A program made the translations under genes and the position numbers. From positions 1-44,083 of the forward strand of contig CANRAZ010000013.1 of assembly GCA_947628705.1 (NCBI GenBank): DNA of 44,083 nt, written 5' to 3'. Below the pieces are notes generated by a model. The model did no database searches. It had not been told where the DNA came from and worked only from the letters and a program-made list of their open reading frames with translations. Below, piece after piece: positions 33,966-41,520 of this stretch. Source of the stretch: an uncultured Lachnospiraceae bacterium (lineage in GTDB: Bacteria; Bacillota; Clostridia; Lachnospirales; Lachnospiraceae). The first letter of the stretch is position 1. Every line of letters begins with the position of its first letter.

Positions 33966-35060
33966 ATGGCAGATATTACGGCGGAAGAAACAAAGACTGA
34001 CATAAAATCGATGAACAGGCAGGAGCTGAGAGCTTATGTGAGCGGACTAGGTTATCCGGCTTACCGTGCCGATCAGCTTTATCACGGAATGCATGTAAAG
34101 CTTAAACAAAGCGTTCAGGAAATAAGCAATCTGCCTAAGGATATGAGGAGCTTTCTTGAAGGAAATGCTGAAATTGCAGATTTTGAAACGCTTGCCTGTT
34201 TGGAATCGGAGAAGAAGGACACAAAGAAGTATCTTTTCGGTCTGGGCGACGGAAATGCGGTTGAAAGCGTGTGGATGAGGTACAGGCACGGAAATTCCGT
34301 ATGTATAAGTTCGCAGGTCGGCTGCCGCATGGGCTGCGACTTCTGTGCTTCGGGAATAGGAGGGCTTGTAAGAAACCTTACCCCTGCGGAAATGCTTGAA
34401 GAGGTATACGCCATCACAAGAGAGACGGGCGAGCGGGTGAGCAACGTCGTAATTATGGGAACCGGCGAACCGTTTGACAATTTTGACAGCGTTGTGAAAT
34501 TCATAGAAATGGTAAGCAGCGCCGACGGACTCAATATAAGCCGCAGAAATATAACTGTTTCAACGTGCGGTATCGTGCCGGGCATAATAAAGCTTGCGGA
34601 GCTTGACCTTGGCGTGACGCTTGCGGTTTCCCTGCATGCCTACAGCGACGAAAAACGCAGGGAAATAATGCCGATTGCCAACAGGTATAAAATAAAAGAA
34701 ATACTGGACGCCTGCGCGAGGTATTTTGAACTTACCGGAAGAAGGGTAAGCTTTGAATACAGTCTTATAAAAGGCGTAAATGACAGTGAAAGCGACGCCC
34801 AGAGCTTGGCGGAGCTTTTGAAAAAAAGCCGCTCGCATGTTAATTTAATACCTGTAAACCCTGTAAAGGAACGTAATTTCAGGCGTTCAGACATTAAAAA
34901 TGTGTTACAATTTCAACAAATACTTGAAAAAAAAGGAATTAATGCTACTATAAGAAGAGAAATGGGGTCAGATATAGACGCTGCCTGCGGACAGCTTAGA
35001 CGCAGCTACGGACAAAACACGAAAGGAGAAATGGCAGATGAAGGCATATGCGGTAACTGA
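33966..35060 (+). CDS. rlmN: Radical SAM rRNA/tRNA adenine C2-methyltransferase RlmN
   Basis: RlmN makes 2-methyladenosine at 23S rRNA A2503 and in some tRNAs. The 364 residues have the radical-SAM cluster motif CRMGCDFCASG, MGTGEPFDNFD, STCGIVPGI, LAVSLHA and the C-terminal DIDAACGQL with the second catalytic cysteine. ATG 33966 has AAGGGG 3 bases before it; the frame is open further upstream inside rsmB, which I reject. Its 3' end overlaps the phosphatase gene by 23 bases. Confidence 0.95.
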   Translation: MADITAEETKTDIKSMNRQELRAYVSGLGYPAYRADQLYHGMHVKLKQSVQEISNLPKDMRSFLEGNAEIADFETLACLESEKKDTKKYLFGLGDGNAVESVWMRYRHGNSVCISSQVGCRMGCDFCASGIGGLVRNLTPAEMLEEVYAITRETGERVSNVVIMGTGEPFDNFDSVVKFIEMVSSADGLNISRRNITVSTCGIVPGIIKLAELDLGVTLAVSLHAYSDEKRREIMPIANRYKIKEILDACARYFELTGRRVSFEYSLIKGVNDSESDAQSLAELLKKSRSHVNLIPVNPVKERNFRRSDIKNVLQFQQILEKKGINATIRREMGSDIDAACGQLRRSYGQNTKGEMADEGICGN

Positions 35061-35763
35061 TACGGGCATACGCAGAACAATGAACCAAGACGCTTTTTTC
35101 TGCAGCGAGGAACCCATAGGGCTTCTGCCGAACTGCTTTATTGTTGCGGACGGTATGGGAGGTCATAATGCAGGCGACATTGCTTCAAGGACCGTCGTCG
35201 ACAGCTTTATAACGCATATGAGGACCAGTTCGGAGAGAACTCCGATTCAGGCTATTGAAGAAGCGATAAAGCTCAGCAACGAAGAGCTTATTGCGAAGGC
35301 TATCAACACAAAAGAACTGGAAGGCATGGGTACGACCTTTGTACTTGCATCTATTGATGAAGATTTTAATCTTTTAGTTGCAAATATAGGCGATAGTAGG
35401 TTATATTTAATAGATGACGAAAATGTGAAGCAGATAACAAGGGATCATTCGCTTGTGGCGGAAATGGTCCGTAACGGAGAGATAAAAAAAGAGGAAGCAA
35501 GGTTCCATCCTCAGAAAAACGTGGTGCTTCGTGCGATAAGCACGAGAAATGTTGTCACGCCTGACTTTTACCGGATAAGGATAAAGCCGGGAAATTACTG
35601 TCTTCTCTGTTCCGACGGACTTTCGGATATGCTTGACGAATCCGAAATGTTTAAAATCGTAAACGAGTACGAGGAAGTAAGCGATATCGCTGAAAAAATG
35701 ATAGTTCTTGCGAATGAAAACGGAGGCAAGGACAATATCACTCTTATTTTAATAAAGGTATGA
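35038..35763 (+). CDS. prpC: PP2C-type Ser/Thr phosphatase
   Basis: A 241-residue PPM-family metal-dependent phosphatase. Metal-binding motifs are present: NQDAFF, VADGMGGHNAGDIAS, GDSRLYLID, CSDGLSDML and GGKDNITLI. It opposes the PASTA kinase encoded next, a conserved pair that controls growth, cell wall synthesis and exit from dormancy in Gram-positives. ATG 35038 has AAAGGAG 9 bases upstream, inside the end of rlmN. Confidence 0.95.
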   Translation: MKAYAVTDTGIRRTMNQDAFFCSEEPIGLLPNCFIVADGMGGHNAGDIASRTVVDSFITHMRTSSERTPIQAIEEAIKLSNEELIAKAINTKELEGMGTTFVLASIDEDFNLLVANIGDSRLYLIDDENVKQITRDHSLVAEMVRNGEIKKEEARFHPQKNVVLRAISTRNVVTPDFYRIRIKPGNYCLLCSDGLSDMLDESEMFKIVNEYEEVSDIAEKMIVLANENGGKDNITLILIKV

Positions 35764-35803
35764 AAACATTTACAGGCTAAATGCCGGAAAGGACTTATAC
35801 AAT

Positions 35804-37927
35804 ATGGCTACGGTTAAATCAGGATTGTTTATAAATGAGCGTTATGAGATAATCGCTCATATCGGTTCGGGTGGAACTGCGGATGTGTACAAGGCAAAAG
35901 ACCACAGGCTTAACCGCTTTGTAGCGATTAAGATTTTAAAGCAGAGCTTTACGGGTGACCACAAAATTGTGGCTAAGTTCCGTCAGGAGGCACAGTCCTG
36001 CGCAGGACTTACCCATCCTAACATTGTAAGCGTTTACGATGTAGGCAACGACGGAGAGCTTTATTACATAGTAATGGAGCTTATCGAAGGAATAACCCTG
36101 AAGCGCTTTATTGAGAAGAAGGGCAGGCTGGAAGTAAAGGAAGCTGTCGGGATTGCCATTCAGATAGCGCAGGGGCTTGACGCAGCTCACGCCAATCATG
36201 TGGTACACCGTGACATTAAGCCTCAAAATATAATTATTTCAAGAGAAGGCAAGGTTAAGGTAACTGATTTCGGTATTGCAAGAGCGACCTTCGGAACCAG
36301 CACAAACACTATCAATCAGGCGCCTGTCGGTTCCGTACACTATCTTTCCCCGGAGCAGGCAAGGGGCGGCTTCAGCGATGAAAGAAGCGATATCTACTCG
36401 CTCGGCGTTACGATTTATGAAATGCTTGCAGGCAAGGTTCCGTTTTCCGGCGACAATAACGTGTCTGTGGCGCTTCTTCACATTCAGGGCGAAGCAACGC
36501 CTCTCAGCGAGCTGAATCCGGACGTAACTCCTTCTATTGAGAAGATTGTTGCAAAATGTATGCAGAAGAAGCCTGAAAGAAGGTACTTCTCGGCGTCTGA
36601 GCTTATCAGAGATTTAAAGGCGGCAATTTTAAATCCAACGGGCGATTTCGTTAAGATGAGCAGCGCCGTTGTAAATGACTCCCCTACGATCAACATGACC
36701 AGGGAAGAGCTTACTTCAATTAAAAATCAGTCCTACAGCGAGCCTGATTATGAGGACGAGGAATATGAGCGTTTTGAAGATGACGAGGACGACGATCTTG
36801 ACAGCGTTAATTCGAAGACGGAAAAAATCGTCGTTATTGCAAGCATAGTTTTAGTTGCGCTTTTCTTAGGCGTGATCGTATTCTGGGCAATAAGCAGGTT
36901 TGACCTTTTTGGAGGGGGCGGAGAACCGACGGGAACCGTCCAGAACAAAAAGCTTTCAAATCAGGATATAAACAAGCTTATGGCAGGAAATTATACGCTT
37001 GAAGAGCTTCAGACCAGACTTATGAACGATTACAGCATAGGAGATTTCACACAGAAGCCTACCTATGACGATAATGTGCCTGAGGGCCGCATAGTTGATA
37101 TATACTACGATAAGGACAGTCTTATCGTCGAAGTAAGCAGAGGGCCCGCTCCGGTAGATACGTTCCCGATGATAGATCTTGTCGGTGAAAATATTACAAA
37201 TGCAAAGAATAAGCTCAATGAAATGATTCCTGATAATGAATTCAGTATCACTCAGAAGGAAAGCGAAGAATTTTCTGACGAGCCTTACGGCACTATTATT
37301 GAGCAGAGCATAGCAAAGGGAACTCCTGTAGCGCTTGATGCGGAGATCACGCTGACCTACAGCAAGGGCCCTGAACAGCTTACCGTTCCTGATCTTGTTT
37401 CATCGGCGTTTACGCAGTCTATGGTTGAGACGCAGTACGGGGATTCCTTCAAGCTTAAGTTTGAGTATGACCTTGACAAGGATTACAGTACTGAGCAGGC
37501 AGGCGTTGTCGTAAGAACGGTACCGGAGATCGGAGAGCAGATAAGCAAGGGAGCTGAGCTTACGGTTTACCTTTCTTCTGAAATCGTTAAAGTGCCTGAC
37601 GTGAAAAATATTACTCAGGCAGATGCGGAGAAGGCGCTTACCGGTCGCGGATTTAAGGTTACGGTTGAAAGCGATTATTCAGATACCGTCGGCGAGGGAC
37701 TTGTAATCAAGCAGAGCGTATCAAGCACATCGACTGCGAACAGAGGTTCAACGATTACCATAACGGTTTCTAAGGGTAAAGAGTCTACGCCTTCGCCTAC
37801 GCCGTCTTCTACGCCTTCGCCTACTCCTAGTCCGGAGCCTGAACCAAGCGTAGAAACTCCTACGCCGGAGGTCTCTGTCGCTCCTGAAACCGATGGCGGC
37901 GACAGTGACGCAGGGAATGCGGAATAA
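35804..37927 (+). CDS. prkC: PASTA-domain Ser/Thr protein kinase
   Basis: A 707-residue membrane kinase of the PrkC/Stk1 type. The cytoplasmic kinase domain (about 14-275) has GSGGTADVYKA, the ATP-binding lysine K43 in AIKIL, HRDIKPQN (135-142) and DFG (155-157). An acidic juxtamembrane segment precedes one membrane helix (about 340-365). Outside are PASTA repeats (about 385-665) that in relatives sense muropeptides or lipid II. The last 45 residues are a Pro/Thr/Ser/Glu-rich tail, not standard for PrkC. It is followed by rsgA with a 1-base overlap. Confidence 0.95.
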   Translation: MATVKSGLFINERYEIIAHIGSGGTADVYKAKDHRLNRFVAIKILKQSFTGDHKIVAKFRQEAQSCAGLTHPNIVSVYDVGNDGELYYIVMELIEGITLKRFIEKKGRLEVKEAVGIAIQIAQGLDAAHANHVVHRDIKPQNIIISREGKVKVTDFGIARATFGTSTNTINQAPVGSVHYLSPEQARGGFSDERSDIYSLGVTIYEMLAGKVPFSGDNNVSVALLHIQGEATPLSELNPDVTPSIEKIVAKCMQKKPERRYFSASELIRDLKAAILNPTGDFVKMSSAVVNDSPTINMTREELTSIKNQSYSEPDYEDEEYERFEDDEDDDLDSVNSKTEKIVVIASIVLVALFLGVIVFWAISRFDLFGGGGEPTGTVQNKKLSNQDINKLMAGNYTLEELQTRLMNDYSIGDFTQKPTYDDNVPEGRIVDIYYDKDSLIVEVSRGPAPVDTFPMIDLVGENITNAKNKLNEMIPDNEFSITQKESEEFSDEPYGTIIEQSIAKGTPVALDAEITLTYSKGPEQLTVPDLVSSAFTQSMVETQYGDSFKLKFEYDLDKDYSTEQAGVVVRTVPEIGEQISKGAELTVYLSSEIVKVPDVKNITQADAEKALTGRGFKVTVESDYSDTVGEGLVIKQSVSSTSTANRGSTITITVSKGKESTPSPTPSSTPSPTPSPEPEPSVETPTPEVSVAPETDGGDSDAGNAE
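37787..37824 (+). repeat. Direct repeat coding the Pro/Ser/Thr tail of the PASTA kinase
   Basis: ACGCCTTCGCCTAC occurs exactly at 37787-37800 and 37811-37824 (period 24) and codes for TPSPT units. Neighbouring codons are variants of the same unit. Such tracts are prone to slippage and length change. Confidence 0.75.
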
Positions 37928-38817
37928 TGTCGTATTCAGTGGAAGGGAAAATAATAAAAGGCATAGCGGGATTTTACTACGTTTACGTTGAAGGGTTCGG
38001 AGTGGTCGAATGTAAGGCAAAAGGACTTTTCCGAAGCAGAAACATTAAGCCCCTGCCCGGAGACGTGGCGGAAGTAGCGCTTACGGATGAAAATAAAAAA
38101 ACAGGCAATATAGTTGAAATCCGTCCAAGGCTGAATGAATTGGTAAGACCTGCTGTGGCGAACGTGGATCAGGCAATGGTCGTGTTTGCATTTTCCCAGC
38201 CGGAGCCCCATCTTAACCTGCTTGACAGGTTCCTTATAAGGATGGAAAAACAGGAAATACCTGTGATTATTATATTCAATAAAAAAGATCTGACGGAGGA
38301 GGACGAGGCGGCCCATCTCCGTCAGATTTATGAAAAAAGCGGATATACAGTACTTGAAATTTGTGCCGCACATGGAATAGGAACCGATGAGGTGCGCCTG
38401 CTGCTTGACAAAAAAACGACCGTCCTTGCCGGCCCTAGCGGCGTGGGCAAATCGACTCTGGTCAATCTGATGCAGCCTGATGAAAAAATGGAAACAGGCG
38501 CGGTAAGCGAAAAGATTAAGCGGGGCAAGCACACGACACGGCACACAAGTCTGCTTTATGTGGCTGAAAATACTTACATAATCGATACTCCGGGCTTTTC
38601 AAGCCTGTATATCGACGACATAGAGGAAGGCAGGCTTCAGGAATACTACCCTGAATTCTCGGATTACAGAGAAAAATGCAGATTTGCAGGCTGCGCTCAT
38701 ATAAAAGAACCGGACTGCGCGGTCAGGGACGCTTTAAAAGCAGGAGATATCGCGCCGGAGAGATATGAAAGCTACTGCAGGCTGTATGCGGAAGCGGCTT
38801 CCAGAAAAAAATACTGA
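37927..38817 (+). CDS. rsgA: Ribosome small subunit GTPase RsgA
   Basis: RsgA is a circularly permuted GTPase for late 30S assembly. The 296 residues have an N-terminal OB fold, then the permuted GTPase order: NKKD (G4) first, later GPSGVGKSTLVN (G1), TTRHTSL (G2) and DTPGFSSL (G3), then a C-terminal zinc knuckle CRFAGCAHIKEPDCAV. In Bacillus the relative YloQ lies in the same prpC-prkC-rsgA-rpe order. The start overlaps the prkC stop by one base. Confidence 0.95.
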   Translation: MSYSVEGKIIKGIAGFYYVYVEGFGVVECKAKGLFRSRNIKPLPGDVAEVALTDENKKTGNIVEIRPRLNELVRPAVANVDQAMVVFAFSQPEPHLNLLDRFLIRMEKQEIPVIIIFNKKDLTEEDEAAHLRQIYEKSGYTVLEICAAHGIGTDEVRLLLDKKTTVLAGPSGVGKSTLVNLMQPDEKMETGAVSEKIKRGKHTTRHTSLLYVAENTYIIDTPGFSSLYIDDIEEGRLQEYYPEFSDYREKCRFAGCAHIKEPDCAVRDALKAGDIAPERYESYCRLYAEAASRKKY

Positions 38818-38842
38818 AAAACTTGCAGAAAAGGAATAGCAT

Positions 38843-39499
38843 ATGGGTAAATTGTCTCCGTCGATTCTGGCGGCTGATTTTAACAGACTGGGCGAACAGA
38901 TTTACGCTGTGGAAAAAGCAGGAGCGGATTATCTTCATATTGATGTAATGGACGGCCGGTTTGTCCCAAGCATATCTTTTGGGATGCCTCTCATAAAATC
39001 CATAAGGAAGGAAACGTCAATGTTTTTCGACGTACACCTTATGGTTGAGGAACCTATAAGATACATAAAAGACTTTGCCGATTGCGGCGCAGACCTTATT
39101 ACCGTTCATTATGAAGCATGCGCCGATCTTGACGCCACGCTTGAAGCTATAAGGGAAAGCGGAATTAAAAGAGGGATAACGATAAAACCCGGAACTCCGG
39201 TAAACGTTCTTGAAAAGTATATTGATAAGGTTGATCTTGTTCTTGTAATGTCTGTCGAACCGGGGTTTGGAGGACAGAAATTTATTGAAAAAACCTATGA
39301 AAGACTTGGAAAAGTCAGGAAAATGGCACAGAAGTCGGAAAATCCGCCCGAAATTGAAGTAGACGGAGGAGTTACCGCAGAAAATATAGAAAAGATACTT
39401 GAGGCAGGCGCTGACGTAATAGTTGCCGGAAGCGCGGTTTTTAAGGGAGATGCCGGGCAGAATGTAAAACGGCTGCTTGGACTGTGCAAAAAGCACTGA
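38843..39499 (+). CDS. rpe: Ribulose-phosphate 3-epimerase
   Basis: Rpe interconverts ribulose 5-phosphate and xylulose 5-phosphate. The 218 residues form a TIM barrel with SPSILAADF, LHIDVMDGRFVP with a catalytic aspartate, VHLMVEEP, MSVEPGFGGQKF and VDGGV with the second catalytic aspartate, then VAGSAVF. It has an AAGGAAT site and is the last gene of the long housekeeping run. Confidence 0.96.
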   Translation: MGKLSPSILAADFNRLGEQIYAVEKAGADYLHIDVMDGRFVPSISFGMPLIKSIRKETSMFFDVHLMVEEPIRYIKDFADCGADLITVHYEACADLDATLEAIRESGIKRGITIKPGTPVNVLEKYIDKVDLVLVMSVEPGFGGQKFIEKTYERLGKVRKMAQKSENPPEIEVDGGVTAENIEKILEAGADVIVAGSAVFKGDAGQNVKRLLGLCKKH

Positions 39500-39576
39500 G
39501 CGTAAAAGCTTATTATTCCGTAACAAAGCGGAACATGGCTGAGAAGCCGTAATACGATACCGAAGAGAATGGTGAT

Positions 39577-41520
39577 ATGATGAACATGAAAAAAATACTT
39601 TTTTTGGCTGTAGCTTTGCTTTGTCTCAGCGGCTGCACGTCGCAGAAAAAAGATGCGCCCAACGGGGATAGAACGGACGGAGATAAAACGGTCGTCACCA
39701 TGATGTATACTGACAGTCTGCCTAATCTGGAAAAGCTTGTGGAAACCACTTATACTGATATAGACCTTCAGATTGAGAAAAACGCAGCAGGGACTATCGA
39801 CGGTGAAGTGGAACGCCGTTTGCGTAACGGCCACGGCACCGATATTGTTGCCTCTACCATCGCAACGGGTGATGTTTTGAATTATCTTGCGGATTTGAGC
39901 GCAGATGAATATATCTCGTCATATCAGTCCGGAATTATGCACAAGACAGCCAAAGACGGAAAAAATCTTTTTATCCCGCTGCCTGCGCAGTATTACGGGT
40001 ATATCTATAACGTTACGCTGATGAATGAAAACGGCTTGTCGGTTCCGACAACGCAGGACGAGCTGCTTGCGTTGCTTGAACAGGCAAAAGAGAAAGGTAT
40101 AGGCACGGACGAAAACGGTTCTGATTTTGCCGTGAACGGTACGCCTGCTACAACGGCTGTTTTCGCCATTGCAGCAAAGATTCCGGATTTTTTCGGCCTT
40201 TCTGATGGCATCAGGTGGCTGGACGATATGAAAAACGGGAACGCCTCATTTAAAGGGTCGCTTGATACCTGTCTGGATCTTCCGTTGGAAATGATAGAAA
40301 AAGGATATATGAACCCTCTTCCTTTTTCCGCCGTTTCTAATACGGCGCCTATCCTTGAGAAAATGAGCAACGGAAAAATGCTGATGGCGTTCGATAACGT
40401 TACAATGCTTGATGCTGTACGTAAGAGCAGCAATTATGAGTTTGATATGCTGCCGATGCTCAGCGATGAGGGAAATCCTGCATGGACGGTGTCCGCACCG
40501 ACGGCTTATCTCGGAATTAACAAATCGCTTGCCGAAGAAGGCAATGAAGAACGATTGGACGCCTGCCGGAGAATTCTCACTCTTATATCCACTCCAAAAG
40601 GGCAGGACGCCTTTATGATGGATAACGGGGCTTCCTATTCCTATCTTGCAAACTATACGCCTGTCTCGGACACTGTCCCTAACGGCATTAAAGAGTGTAT
40701 TGATAACGGCTACAACTACAATATTTCAATACCAAGCGATTTTATGCGATATTTCGGCAACCGCTGCAACGCCGTGCTTTGCGGACGGACGGATATTGTG
40801 TCGGCTCTTGCCGAGGTAGATGAATATATGCAGGGCGGCAGCAGTCAAAGCGCCACGCTGATCGGTACGATCGACCAAGATATGATTGTTGAAAATTACA
40901 ATGTGCGTCTGGGAGAGACTGAGATTGGGAATCTTATTTCCGATGCGGTCAGGGAGATGACGGGAGCGGATATTGCCGTGGTAAACGGAGGCTCGATCAG
41001 AGGCAGTCTCTACGAAGGCGATATTTACAGCTACGATCTTGATTACGTGTGTCCGTATCAGGATAATATAATAGTCCTTGAGGTAAACGCAGACGTCATA
41101 AGGAGCATGCTTGCAAACAGCTTATCTGCCATGGTACGCGATACTGAAATACCGGGAGGAAGATTCCTCAATGTTTCCGGCCTGAAATATTCTTTTATTC
41201 CGCCAAGCGGAGATTTACCGGCACAGCTTGCCGATGTGACGCTTCCGGACGGTTCTCCGCTCGATGAAAATGCTTTATATACAATTGCCGTGACGGACTA
41301 CATGGCAGGAAGCAATGGGTATGCAGACAATAACGGCGACGGCTTCACGATGCTCAATGTTTACAGCAGCGATACCCCGAAGGCTGAAAACGTGAAGCTT
41401 GTCCGTGAGACGGGATATACGTTTCACAGTACACTGGAGGAATATATAATCAGTCATAACGATGAGGAAATTGCATCGCAGATTGAAGGAAGGATCACAG
41501 CGGTGAGTGAAAATGAGTGA
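39577..41520 (+). CDS. Lipoprotein fusing a solute-binding domain to a 5'-nucleotidase C-terminal domain
   Basis: A 647-residue secreted lipoprotein. The signal peptide ends in lipobox LSGC with acylated Cys20. Residues about 38-420 look like a type 1 extracellular solute-binding protein of the sugar/oligopeptide kind (FIPLPAQYYGYIYNVTLMNENGL, TTQDELLALLEQAKEKGI, ISTPKGQDAFM). Residues about 425-640 match the 5'-nucleotidase C-terminal domain: GETEIGNLISDAVREMTGADIAVVN, NGGSIRG (470-476), VCPYQDNIIVLEV, GRFLNVSGLKY, NNGDGF (585-590). The metallophosphatase domain that normally precedes it is missing, so catalysis is unlikely and binding of a nucleotide or nucleoside is possible. No transporter permease is nearby. 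Its end overlaps the histidine kinase gene by 14 bases. The ribosome site (GGTGAT) is weak. Confidence 0.85.
   Translation: MMNMKKILFLAVALLCLSGCTSQKKDAPNGDRTDGDKTVVTMMYTDSLPNLEKLVETTYTDIDLQIEKNAAGTIDGEVERRLRNGHGTDIVASTIATGDVLNYLADLSADEYISSYQSGIMHKTAKDGKNLFIPLPAQYYGYIYNVTLMNENGLSVPTTQDELLALLEQAKEKGIGTDENGSDFAVNGTPATTAVFAIAAKIPDFFGLSDGIRWLDDMKNGNASFKGSLDTCLDLPLEMIEKGYMNPLPFSAVSNTAPILEKMSNGKMLMAFDNVTMLDAVRKSSNYEFDMLPMLSDEGNPAWTVSAPTAYLGINKSLAEEGNEERLDACRRILTLISTPKGQDAFMMDNGASYSYLANYTPVSDTVPNGIKECIDNGYNYNISIPSDFMRYFGNRCNAVLCGRTDIVSALAEVDEYMQGGSSQSATLIGTIDQDMIVENYNVRLGETEIGNLISDAVREMTGADIAVVNGGSIRGSLYEGDIYSYDLDYVCPYQDNIIVLEVNADVIRSMLANSLSAMVRDTEIPGGRFLNVSGLKYSFIPPSGDLPAQLADVTLPDGSPLDENALYTIAVTDYMAGSNGYADNNGDGFTMLNVYSSDTPKAENVKLVRETGYTFHSTLEEYIISHNDEEIASQIEGRITAVSENE

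Noticed and set aside
37748-38020. Minus-strand reading frame with a long arginine run
   Set aside because: It is the complement of the Pro/Ser/Thr repeat tail of the PASTA kinase; the arginines come from the repeated codons, and there is no ribosome site.
37936-38544. A 202-codon minus-strand frame
   Set aside because: It lies entirely opposite rsgA, whose GTPase motifs are all intact, and its product resembles no known family.
39500-39576. Hairpins TTCCG/CGGAA and GGCT/AGCC after rpe as a terminator
   Set aside because: Both stems are 4-5 bp and no T run follows, so transcription may continue from rpe into the lipoprotein gene.
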